Shown piece after piece: positions 48,908 to 60,388 of a stretch of DNA of 64,000 nucleotides. A program made the position numbers and the translations under genes. A model generated the notes under the pieces. The model made no database searches and was not told where the DNA came from. It saw only the letters and a list, made by a program, of their open reading frames with translations. The DNA lies in assembly GCF_030247185.1 (NCBI RefSeq), contig NC_080571.1:160986352-161050351 (forward strand), written 5' to 3'. Position 1 is the stretch's first letter. The number at the start of each line of letters is the position of its first letter. Origin of the DNA: Malaya genurostris (taxonomy: Eukaryota > Arthropoda > Insecta > Diptera > Culicidae).

Positions 48908-51900
48908 TTTACTGAGGAAGAAGGAATTCAAATCACCGTTAAAGAGTTGGAGGCACTGAATGATCGAGCAACAACTGGTAGCATGTTTGTCGGATTATTA
49001 GCTATAAACCTTATTGACCTTAACATTGCCGATTAAAAGAAAGCTGCACATGCAAAGATCTCTCAATAGCAAGCAAATATTTTCAACGCGTTTGATAAGT
49101 GTTTTCTTGAAATTTATTTCAACATTCGAATTTACTGTTCGTGCCATGTATGAAGAGTACATTTAAAGCTTGTTTAACATATTGCATGAAAAGAGATAAA
49201 AAAAACCCATGAATACATCCCAATTGGCACATTTCCGCTAGTGAGGAATTCTAGCAACCGTTAGAAACTGGCTGCATTCCGGCTAATGTCAAAATTGTCC
49301 AGGCGAAATTGCGTCATTATCTCGCCGTACGCGTCTTGTTTATTTCCCTCAACCTTTTTTTTTTTATTTGACTTCATTTGATATTCGGCAATCCCGCAGT
49401 TACGTACAAAAAACGAATCTTGAGACGAGGTAAATGGGTATTTTTGGTAGTGAGAAAGCAATGTAACATTTTTCATAATTAGTATGTATAAAGGGCAATA
49501 ATTAATTGCCTTTCATATGTAATTTTTATTGAAAAATCAAAACCAAGACGCTAAAAATGTAGAACCGATTCAAAACGGTTCTGCCAATCTTGTATGGCAA
49601 GAATCCGACAGAAAAAGACAGAATTCCGGCGAAAATGGCTGGCAGACATAGCCAGCCGTCTGAGGGGAAATCTGCCCGCCGCATACAAGAGGGTTGTCGC
49701 AAAGCTGAATTACCGGTAGCGACACCTGCCAATGAAAAATGGAACCAAGAAAAGGAGGATTCTTTCAAAAACTTTCATATTGGCATATTGTCGCAAAACT
49801 GAAATGTAGAGGCGCTGCTTGTTTAGAGATGATACTTTTAGCAAGAGCTGTCAAATCGGTAGGAAAATTTCTAATTACTCCACCTTTTCAACGATTTCTA
49901 ATGAAAACGAGCAAATTCATTTGAAAAATCATAATAGAAGTTGAAGAAAAAGTTTTTACTCTGAGGCGGTAATATTGATCTTAGTTCATTGAGCCAAATC
50001 TAAAAAACTCAATAACAATATCCAAAATTCGTTTAATGATAAATTTACTGTTTGTTATATGGTCCATGCAAAGAATATTTCATATGGGATAACATTTTAT
50101 TTACTCTTTGCTATATGGTAAGATACATAAATATAATTGGTATAGCTTTACGATAAAGGAACTTTTGTCGAAAATCATCCTAGCAATCTTATTTACTATT
50201 CAAATGGAATATAAACTTACCATTTCTGCTATCATTCGTTGAAAATTTCGTTCGAGGAATTCGGCATTCTTGAATGGTAACGTTACTTAACAGCCTATTC
50301 AGTATATGGTAAAAACTGCTCAAACGATTTATGGAATAATGATAATGATTTTTTGTAGCGTTGATTTTCTGTTTTAGTAAGGATAAGAATAATATCACGG
50401 TATATAATCCGACTACCATTCCCGTAATCATATGTTTATAGCTTCTAAACATTTTTATCAACTTCTACTATAAATTTTCAAATGAATTTACCCGTTTTTA
50501 TAAGAAATCGTTGAAAAGGTGGAGTAATTAAAACTTTTCTCACATGCTTAGAAAAGGTTTGAGTACTAGTTACTCATTTTCAAATGATACATGGAAACGT
50601 CAAAAATTTAGCAGTTACCATCAATAATAATGAGTAACTCTTACTCTAAACTCGAGTTTACAGCAAAAACTTGTTTTTATGTTACTATTCGCAAAATCAG
50701 TCTAAAAGTTTTAATAACCATTTGCAGCAACAGGTTCTATTGTTTGTTAGTGATATAGCGTATTTCAAAAGTGAGTCGCCTAACACAAACTGTGTTATGT
50801 CTGCAAAAACCACAATTGTTGGACTGCCCTCTTGGTTGTGCCATCGACGCTGTTATTGTGTCCAGAAGTGATCCGTTCTGAGCTTCAGAATGAATTCTTG
50901 AGACAAGGTAAATGAGATTGAAATATGGGTATGTTTGGTAGTGAGAAAGTAATGATATTGGCAATAACATATTCCTTAACTTATTGTCTTTCATACGTAT
51001 CTTTTATTGAAAAAATAAACCAAGACGCTTAAAATGTAGAACCGATTCAAAACGGTTCTGCCAATCTTGTATGGCAAGAATCCAACAGAAAAGAACTGTT
51101 AATAACCGCTAGGCGAAATTCTCTGCCGGAATTGTTGCCAGACTTTTGCCGGAATTCGTCTTGGTTTATTTTTTCAATAAAAGATACGTATGAAAGACAA
51201 TAACATTACTTTATCACTACCAAACATACCCATATTTCAATCTCATTTACCTCGTCTCAAGATTCGTTTTTTGTACGTACATGCGAGATTGATGAATATC
51301 AAATGAAGTCGAATAAAAAAAGAAAAAAGAAAGAGGAGAAATATAAATAAGACACGTACGGCGAGATAATGACGCAATTTCGCCTGGACAATTTTGACAG
51401 CAGCCGGAATGCAGCCAGCCTTCTGACGGTTACCAGAATTCCTCACAAGCGGGCGAGCGAGTACAAGAGAAATACGATGCGCAAAGTGATGCGTGGTCGA
51501 TTTAAAACTCAACACGTGGCCCTGTGTCCTCAGACCTTAACACACGTGTCAGTACTTCTCAGACACCAATCAGACACTTGTTCCTCATAAAAAACACACT
51601 TGAGCATATTTGTTTTCATTCTGAAGCTCAGAACGGATCACTTCTGGACACAATAACAGCGTCGATGGCACAACCAAGAGGGCAGTCCAACAATCGTGGT
51701 TTTTGCAGACATAACACAGTTTGTGTTAGGCGACTCACTTTTGAAATACGCTATATCACTAACAAACAATAGAACCTGTTGCTGCAAATGGTTATTAAAA
51801 CTTTTAGACTGATTTTGCGAATAGTAACATAAAAACAAGTTTTTGCTTTAAACTCGAGTTTAGAGTAAGAGTTACTCATTATTATTGATGGTAACTGCTA

Positions 51901-53921
51901 AATTTTCGACGTTTCCATGTATCATTTGAAAATGAGTAACTAGTACTCAAACCTTTTCTAAGCATGTGAGAAAAGTTTTAATTACTCCACCTTTTCAGCG
52001 ATTTCTTATAAAAACGGGTAAATTCATTTGAAAATTTATAGTAGAAGTTGATAAAAATGTTTAGACACTATAAACATATGATTACGGGAATGGTAGTCGG
52101 ATTATATACCGTGATATTATTCTTATCCTTACTAAAACAGAAAATCAACGCTACATAAAATCATTATCATTATTCCATAAATCGTTTGAGCAGTTTTTAC
52201 CATATACTGAATAGGCTGTTAAGTAACGTTACCATTCAAGAATGCCGAATTCCTCGAACAAAATTTTCAACGAATGATAGCAGAAATGGTAAGTTTATAT
52301 TCCATTTAAATAGTAAATAAGATTGCTAGGATGATTTTCGACAAAAGTTCCTTTATCGTAAGGCTATACCAATTATATTTATGTATCTTACCATATAGCA
52401 AAGAGTAAATAAAATGATAATGATTTTTTGTAGCGTTGAATATTTGAAATATTTTTCGCATGGACCATATAACAAACAGTAAATTTATCACTAAACGAAT
52501 TTTGGATATTGTTATTGAGTTTTTTAGATTTGGCTCAATGAACTAAGATCAACATTACCGCCTCAGAGTAAAAACTTTTTCTTCTACTTCTACTATGATT
52601 TTTCAAATGAATTTGCTCGTTTTCATTAGAAATCGTTGAAAACGTGGAGTAATTAGAAATTTTCCTACCGATTTGACAGCTCTTTGCTAAAAGTATCATC
52701 TCTAAACAAGCAGCGCCTCTACATTTCAGTTTTGCGACAATATGCCAATATGAAAGTTTTTGAAAGAATCCTCCTTTTCTTGGTTCCATTTTTCATTGGC
52801 AGGTGTCGCTACCGGTAATTCAGCTTTGCGACAACCCTCTTGTATGCGGCGGGCAGATTTCCCCTCAGACGGCTGGCTATGTCTGCCAGCCATTTTCGCC
52901 GGAATTCTGTCTTTTTCTGTCGAATTCTTGCCATACAAGATTGGCAGAACCGTTTTGAATCGGTTCTACATTTTTAGCGTCTTGGTTTTGATTTTTCAAT
53001 AAAAATTACATATGAAAGGCAATTAATTATTGCCCTTTATATATACTAATTATGGAAAATGTTACATTGCTTTCTCACTACCAAAAATACCCATTTACCT
53101 CGTCTCAAGATTCGTTTTTTGTACGTACATGCGGGATTGACGAATATCAAATGAAGTCGAATAAAAAAAAAGAAAAAAAAAGGTTGAGGGAAATAAACAA
53201 GACACGTACGGCGAGATAATGACGCAATTTCGCCTGGACAATTTTGACATTAGCCGGAATGCAGCCAGTTTCTAACGGTTGCTAGAATTCCTCACTAGCG
53301 GAAATGTGCCAATTGGGATGTATTCATGGGTTTTTTTTAATCTCTTTTCATGCAATATGTTAAACAAGCTTTAAATGTACTCTTCATATATGGCACAAAC
53401 AGTAAATTCGAATGTTGAAATAAATTTCAAGAAAACACTTATCAAACGCGTTGAAAATATTTGCTTGCTATTGAGAGATCTTTGCATGTGCAGCTTTCTT
53501 TTAATCGGCAATTTTTTGAGCAACGTATCGTTTGATTATTGGTTTTTGACATATCATTCTAATTGTTGCCACGTTCTCTGGCCCAATCCTGATAGCAGTT
53601 TGTTCAGCAACTTTGTCTGCAATGTAAGAGTTTATTTCAGAACAATGTAACATGCAATTACATGAGGTTACTTACTGCGTATGAAGGAGAATATATTCGG
53701 GTCTATTTTTTGGTATGAACTAAGCGATGATAGCGATTTATACGCTTCCTTTGAACGTGCATAGCGGTGAAAGGCTTGCCCGGTGACACACATACGAGAG
53801 AGCTGTTCGACACCAATAAGGTTTATAGCTAATAATCCACAAACATGCTACCAGTTGTTGCTCGATCATTCAGTGCCTCCAACTCTTTAACGGTGATTTG
53901 AATTCCTTCTTCCTCAGTAAA
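48908..53921. repeat. Large inverted repeat, arms about 2.0-2.3 kb
   Basis: The left arm (48908-50893) is complementary to the right arm (51616-53921), nearly base for base in the stretches compared; for example 50671-50871 against 51638-51838. The left arm lacks about 330 bp kept in the right arm (the exon and intron at 53.5-53.85 kb). The 722-bp spacer contains a smaller inverted pair (50905-51028 with 51163-51263). The arms hold the dispersed gaaagtatcatctc motif and GAGTAAC fragments. No gene is intact. Confidence 0.88.
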
Positions 53922-53925
53922 TGAG

Positions 53926-54175
53926 ATTGAAATATGGGTATGCTTGGTAGTGAGAATGTAATGTTATTGGCAATAACATATTCCTTAACTTATTGTCTTT
54001 CATACGTATCTTTTATTGAAAAAATAAACCAAGACGCTTAAAATGTAGAACCGATTCAAAACGGTTCTGCCAATCTTGTATGGCAAGAATCCAACAGAAA
54101 AGAACTGTTAATAACCGCTAGGCGAAATTCTCTGCCGGAATTGTTGCCAGACTTTTGCCGGAGTTCTGGCAGAGT
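53926..54175. repeat. Direct copy of the palindrome spacer edge
   Basis: Matches about 50905-51150 (gagattgaaatatgggtatg through ctctgccggaattgttgcc). It begins right where the right arm ends, so arm and copy were moved or made in one event. Confidence 0.75.
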
Positions 54176-54836
54176 TCCGGCAAAAATGGCTGCAGACATA
54201 GCCAGCAGTCTGGGGGGAAATCTGCCCGCCGCGTACAAGTGGGCGTATATGAGCAAACTGTACCGGGCTGCTAGCATACATTTTATTATTTTGATGAGAA
54301 GTTTTATCACATAAATCTATCGTATGGGTTGGACATTACATGGATTGTTTATTCCAGGTGATTATATGTTATATAAATTAGCTTGTTTGCGTACTTGTGT
54401 ATACATATATGCGTCTGGATATTTGTGTGTATTCGCATGTGTGAAAGTAAGCATGTTCTGTATTGTTTTTTTAGCAAGGCTCTATAATCAAACGAGGCGC
54501 AGAGGGCATTTGAATTAGTTTGTGCTGGTTGTAAAATGTCTGTAACTGTGTATGAAAAAAAAACAATTTATTTTCTTCTAAATGACTGCACCGATTCTGA
54601 TTAAATAAAAAATATTTCGGTAATTCTGAAGGTTCACAGTAATGTAAGTAAAGAAAGAATTGTTCACTGCTATCCTCTCAATGATTGGGATTCTAGTAGT
54701 ACATGTAGTAGAATATCTAGAAGAAATCATGTATTTTTTGGACTCCGTGTACACTTCAGTTGAGGTAGAAGGCCATTGGTAAAGACCATCGAACAAAATT
54801 TATAATCTGATAATCGTTTGTTATTTTGCCTGCCAT
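54176..54836. other. Gene-free stretch with repeat ends
   Basis: 54180-54245 resembles 49.63-49.69 kb (gacatagccagc, gggaaatctgcccgcc). 54760-54785 reverse-complements part of 57.79-57.81 kb (ggtctttaccaatggccttc). No gene called. Confidence 0.45.
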
Positions 54837-54927
54837 TATAGGTAGAATACGGAATATTTGGAGGAAAAGTATTTCGAGTGCATAACTCGAAATACTTTTC
54901 CTCCTAATATTCCGTATTCTACCTATA
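54837..54927. repeat. 91-bp near-perfect hairpin
   Basis: About 43 bp of stem, from tataggtagaatacggaata inward to tatttcgagt, with one mismatch (tttgg against ttagg) and a 5-base loop gcata. It could be a tiny foldback MITE or a hairpin RNA source. Expression is unknown. Confidence 0.85.
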
Positions 54928-55385
54928 AATCTTGGTTGTTCATATGCATCTATGCAGCTTATTTAGTACGAATATATGAGGGTTCGATGTACGTCACACA
55001 GTGGATACGCATTTGGGAATAACAAATTGTTTCACATCAGGTAAACTGCCGATAACCGATACAGTACTGTACTGCCTCCAAGGATTTTGTCTTATGTCTG
55101 TCTTATAATAAACCAAGTTGACTTGCATGCATGTAATAAGTATCGCGATATCTGCAAGGGGTTTCCTGATCGGTTAATAAATTAATGAATCAAATCGTTA
55201 TTAATGCAGAACATATTTTATTCAAACATCAAAAGAAAAACCATTATGAATACTTCTATCCTCCAAGCATAATCATTGGGCTTGAAATGCCTGAACGATT
55301 TTCATGTTAGATCATGTCTGTATTTTTTTATATTCGGAATCTCGATTGTATTCATAACGATTTGTGTTTAATAAATGTTTATTAG
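54928..55385. other. Gene-free AT-rich stretch
   Basis: No gene recognised. It ends in a splice-acceptor-like ataaatgtttattag before the next open frame. Confidence 0.4.
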
Positions 55386-55649
55386 GTGGCTGGAAAATCC
55401 GTAGCAGATTTATCTAGGTGTAATTTGCGGAAGAAGATTAACCAAACTTGTGTTGGAGTTAAGTCCGCTATATTGCATCGCTCTGCAGATGGTGGCGTGA
55501 ATGTAGCAGGTCTCCAACACGACGTTTCGAATGCGCTGGATCACTGCATCGGGAACCATGGAAATTGTCGTTCATATTTTGATTCGACAGAACGGATTGA
55601 AATGTCAAAAGAATGTCGCTCTCCGAGTTTTGAAGAATGTTTCTGTTAA
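55386..55649 (+). pseudogene. Exon-like fragment with Cys/His motif
   Basis: Open for 87 codons directly after an acceptor-like site. It reads AGKSVADLSRCNLRKK, then an HDVSNALDHCIGNHGNCRSYF segment. The spacing C-x5-C-x2-YF with the preceding H resembles a small conserved block of unnamed arthropod proteins linked to transposons. There is no upstream exon in sight and a stop follows soon. I infer a gene fragment, function unknown. Confidence 0.35.
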
Positions 55650-55797
55650 TTCAGAAACTTGAACACGGCGTCACTTCAAATAAAGCGGAAATTTTTTTTA
55701 GTATTGTTTCTAAGTTAAAAAAAACGCGAAAACCTTTGTGGAAAAGGTTTTCGTAAAGTAAAACAGCATACATTAAGAGTATGGATAGCTGTTTTAC

Positions 55798-57766
55798 CAC
55801 AGACTAACAGACAGGACACTCAAATTAGATTCTTCAATCATTTTAACGGTCTTTTCGAATATTCCTTTATTTGGGACAGTACTCACATGTGTCATGATGG
55901 CGCCACGTTACCCTATCAAAAACATCCTGTCTGTCATCTAGACTGTGTTTATTTTTTTCATTTACCAACAGAGTTGCCATTCATACAGAATTACCTGTAA
56001 TGTATAGTCCAATCCACGTGCGAATGTGTTGGTGTGGCTATTCTCAGCAGTTGAAAGGTTAATGCTAGTGTGAGTATGTCGAAATAACCCAGTGAATTTT
56101 GTCGAGCCGCATCGTGCCAATTAGTGAAGACATATATGCAATAAAAAACACTGCAATGCCAAGAGAACAGTTGAGAAAGACATAAAATCGTTCATGAAAC
56201 TCTATATCACGCAATGGAACTGTCTTCTACTTGGTTCATTAGTTCATAGCTTACGAAATTCTATATGCATTTTTCGCAGTGTATGATTATGAGTCAAAAA
56301 TGTTTTACCTCAGTGTAAAATTGAACCCACAACAAACTTTGACTTCGGCTCGCACACATCCTAATTTCGTATATGAATAGATCTGCGCACTCTGCATCGG
56401 TGTGAGTAACAGAGACGTCAAATTGCTCAATTGATTTGTATACGTCCATGCGAATTTCATGCAGGATACAGATTTAATACATATGGTCAAAACTACACTG
56501 AGAAAAATATCATAGTAACTGCAACCTTTTTTTCATAGTTATTTCAACTATACGCTTAAATAGTATCGACGACCTTGATATCAAATTACTCACTATTTGT
56601 GTTGTATGAAGTACTAGATAACAAAGACTACAACTTGACAAAACTATTTCTATTTATGACTTATCTGGCATGGTCATTTTGACAATGGTTGTCAATTCTA
56701 ATATGAGAACAAATAGTTAAAATTACAATTACAAGTAAGGTGAATTTGCTCTCGAACATGATAAATTTAAAAAGCGAAATAGTTATTGCTACTATGTGTG
56801 TATGTTTTTCTTTCCAATATTCGAATGTTACCATGAATACAGTTGGCTAGACAATTGGAATGTTTGAGAAAACTATTCGTATTGTTCACATCAACATAGT
56901 TTTTGTAATAAGCACATTAATGTATAGTGCTGACTATACACATTGTAAATAAATGCATTCATTTTTTTATTGTCACGTAAAGTTTCAGTATAGCAAAAAA
57001 AATCGTTCGTGGACAACATAACAGTGGATGATTACCGAAAGTATTTGGTATTGCGACTGTTTATCACAGATGAGTAAAGTATTTTGTATCCCTACTCGTT
57101 TCATCGCTGAATTTGAACTTTCATCGGCAGGAATTTATTTTTCAGTGAAGTCACGTCATTAATGAATATTTCATACTAGATTATTATCTGATGCGTGGGA
57201 ACAACAACTAACGCATTATGGAAGAAACGGCGAACTTCATCCACTTTCCGGATGAAAATTGCTTGAATCCGATGAACGGCGAGATGGACCAAACCTGGTC
57301 TTAGCCGAGAAAAGCTGAAAACAAAAAAAAGAATTCGATGAAAAATATAGGAATATATCACTAGGCAATTTTGCAGATGTCGAGCATCTTGACTCGACAA
57401 GACTTTTGGAACCGGAGAGCTTAAGTAAACAAACAGTAGTGGACACAGCAGCCTAGATGAACAACGTTGAGTCAAATAAATGGTTACCTTCCAACATCGC
57501 GAAAAAGTTAAATATATTATCAACGTAATTCAATAATTTATTGTGACGATTCATTTTCAAATATTTTGATGAAATCAGGCATCCCTGCAAGCAGCTGATC
57601 GGTGTTGACAAACGAGGGGAAACCAACTAGTAAAAAAACTTTTACATAACACAAGGGGTGTACCGATAGTAAATAGTTCGCGCAGTACAATATAGGTGGA
57701 ACTAGTGCATCACGAAAAATTATTTTTATAAGAATTTACTCATACTGTCATGTCTGTTAGTCTGTG
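55798..57766. mobile_element. 7-bp-TSD element, larger copy (1969 bp)
   Basis: Inverted ends CACAGACTAACAGAC; 7-bp TSD GTTTTAC at 55791-55797 and 57767-57773. It contains a 424-bp insertion, leaving 1543 bp. The left 260 bp and right 330 bp match the 718-bp copy at 60777; the middle differs. A plus-strand block near 57.2-57.45 kb (EETANFIHFPDENCLN, then a stop) looks coding but is broken. Confidence 0.85.
56006..56429. mobile_element. 424-bp element (AT-flanked), compact copy
   Basis: Ends agtccaatccacgtgcg and gtcaaattgctca; flanked by AT at 56004-56005 and 56430-56431. The sibling locus at 60975-60995 reads acctgtaatgtattgattt with no insert. It has the uninterrupted CCTCAGTG that is duplicated around the hAT at 4431. 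Confidence 0.82.
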
Positions 57767-57773
57767 GTTTTAC

Positions 57774-58790
57774 TATACAACGAAGGGAACAGTTGGTCTT
57801 TACCAATGGCCTTCTACTCATTCACAGGAAGGGATCCAGGTATTACTTTTAAAAAATATGCTGAAGAGCGAGATAGACAACGAATATTTTCAATGAATTC
57901 ATCTCAACGTTGTGGTAATGGAAAAAAAGGAACTTCAGTAAGTGTAAAGATAACGCAAGATATGGTTGACACTAAAATGGAGGAATATAAGGTGCAATTT
58001 AATTTCAATTTAAAATTTAAACAACAGCCGACGTGATCATGCACGGGCGAAAAGTATTCGGGAAGTTTTCAATGTACAGTCCTTAATTTCTATTTTCTAG
58101 CTTCAAACGAATATACTTGTGCGCGATCCTCAGTTTACAAATGTAGCAAGACTTGCTAAGGGTAGGTTATTACTATCTAACATACCGTTAATCATTAATA
58201 CCAAAAAACAAGACACACTGCTTAGTAAATCTGATACAGTGTCCTCTGTATCAAAGAATAATAAAATTATTCAAAAAGTGTGGTCCGTTCAAGACATAGC
58301 CAGTTCGTACTTATTAAAAAAAACGGATATTAGGTTTTCAAAGTGTGTAGTTTTTATTGCACAAAAAGTCCCGTACCTGTGCGTGGTAGTTGGTGGTTAG
58401 AACATACATTTGTTTCTGTTATTTTGATATTTCATAGAAATGTTTTTTTCAGGGTTATCTGAAGATGGAATGAGCATGTTTCTACCTATGCGAATAGATT
58501 TACAAAACAAAAAGAAAGCCTTTTCCACTATGAGAGAAGCTTCAAACCAGACAAGCAATTTTGGATTCAAAATTGTAAGTGGAAAGATCAAGAGTGCGAG
58601 TATTATCATGGAAGCACAAGCTTCAATGTATTTTATGGGTGTAACAACTTATCTTATCGTGTTCGTGAATAGTAACTTCAATGATGATATAGAATCAGAA
58701 CACGTCATCATTCAGGAAGATTTCTACTGTAAAAAATTGAGCCTAAGCTGGAGATATTTGTTAAAAAAAGTTTCTAAAGGATGTCGTTAA
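57774..58790 (+). pseudogene. Unrecognised spliced gene fragment, plus copy
   Basis: Removing the 7-bp-TSD element joins an open frame across the site (RVWIAV before, LLYNEGNSWSLP after). It runs to a donor gtaagt at 57938. An acceptor ttttctag at 58100 then opens an in-frame exon (LQTNILVRDPQFTNV onward) to about 58372. A last open block begins after tttttttcag (58452) and ends at TAA near 58788. The frame does not join cleanly between the last two blocks with any obvious donor. No family recognised. The inverted copy lies at 1-836. Confidence 0.45.
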
Positions 58791-58960
58791 AAAAAATATT
58801 ATCATAACAAATAATTTATTAAGAAGTTTAATAAAATCCTATGGAATATTAGTATCTCTATATCTAACACTTAATAAGTTATATCAAAAATTCCACTTAT
58901 CATATCGAAATAAAAAAATATTTTCATGAAAAAAAAATTATCTTATGAAACTATTTTTAT

Positions 58961-59061
<101 letters not shown>

Positions 59062-59159
59062 CTCTACTTACCAACTAGAGCCTCATACGAATCACTGTCC
59101 ACTAGTTCTCTGATTTTTTCCATTTTGAGCAACTTTAAATCTTCAAAATTTCAAACATG

Positions 59160-59570
59160 AAAATGTCGGATGAAGCTAATTCTACTCAGTGAAAGTATTA
59201 TATTTTACTCATTTTACGACAGTTGGTCACAGTATTCGAAAATGAGTACTTTTGAATCAGCCACTGAGTACCCACAAGTAAGCGTGAATACACTCTCATT
59301 GAATATAACTCAAAATTGAGTGACACATCACTCAAATTCATCAAAAGTGCACGTACTCTAAACTTGAGTTATCACCTATCTACTCATTTTTGCGTTAAGG
59401 GACGAAATTGTCAAAACTTGAGTTATTTTTAATAAGAAAAAAATATTTTGTTCAAAATTTGAGTAAGCTCAACTCAAAATTTGAGTTCCTTGCTCTCAAA
59501 ATGAAGAAACTTTTCGTCGTTATTTTCACATACAAAGTTATTCTTCTTTCTTTTGAATGCGCAAAATAGT
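59160..59570. mobile_element. GAGTAAC-related remnant
   Basis: Many inverted blocks such as ctcaaaattgagtgac and aaacttgagttatc. Diverged from the copies at 9.8 and 22.5 kb. Non-coding. Confidence 0.5.
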
Positions 59571-59639
59571 GATTCAAAACCGTTTCCTTTTGAACGGTTT
59601 GGAGTCAAAATTGAATTATTTTATATCCCTATTGCTGTA

Positions 59640-60226
59640 ATCAACGACCAAATATCGGACTGATCAAACAACAAAAGAAACCATGTAGCGTGGTTGATTT
59701 ACGTAACTGAACCAGAGATGCCAGGTCATTTTTTCAAAAATCTGTGGTCAAAGCCAAAACCAGTCTGTGAAAATCTGTGACCGTTTTCGCAAGTTCAAAA
59801 TCAAATTTGGCGAGCAAAAAAAAAACCCCATCTCACCACCCATTTTCCGTCCCCATTTTTGCTGATCGAATTCAATTTAGCGAGCAAAAAAAAAAGGTCA
59901 CACAACCAACACGCTGTTACTTTTTGGTGCTAAACTGTACTCGATTTCCAAAATCTGTGATAATCTGTGATTTGTTCAAGAATCTGTGAAAATCTGTGAC
60001 CATTTTCAAAAATCTGTGAAAATCTGTGTCAGTTTTAAAATCTGTGCAGAAAACTCAAAATCTGTGAAACACAGATTAATCTGTGAACCTGACATCCCTG
60101 AACTGAACTGAACAATTGTTTATTCTCTTGTATTCGTTTCCATGAAGTTATATATATAGGTGTACAGGTAGGTTTGCTAATATATAGGACCAAGGTAGGC
60201 AAATCTAAGTAATTCTTAATATCTTT
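59640..60226 (-). repeat. Probable 3' LTR of the Ty3/gypsy relic, split by a hAT MITE
   Basis: On minus, the purine tract agaggggaaaag (about 60234-60223) is followed by non-coding sequence to about 59640. Taking out the 388-bp MITE and its TSD leaves about 190 bp. The matching 5' LTR is outside the window, so the ends are approximate. Confidence 0.4.
59713..60100. mobile_element. 388-bp hAT-like MITE rich in AATCTGTGA repeats
   Basis: Ends CAGAGATGCCAGGT and, reverse-complemented, CAGGGATGTCAGGT. 8-bp TSD AACTGAAC at 59705-59712 and 60101-60108. The interior has about ten AATCTGTGA-type motifs. Ends resemble the 1068-bp hAT at 27708. Confidence 0.85.
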
Positions 60227-60388
60227 TCCCCTCTTGAAAAAAATATGAATCTGATCAAAAAGTAATATTTAGTATAGATATAAAAGTGATCGTTAATTTT
60301 GTTTATATAAATTCAAAGGTTAAGCCTTTTTGGGGGATTCCTGACTCTAGTGGATCGTCTTTGTGTATCTACTAAACTGTGTTTAGAT

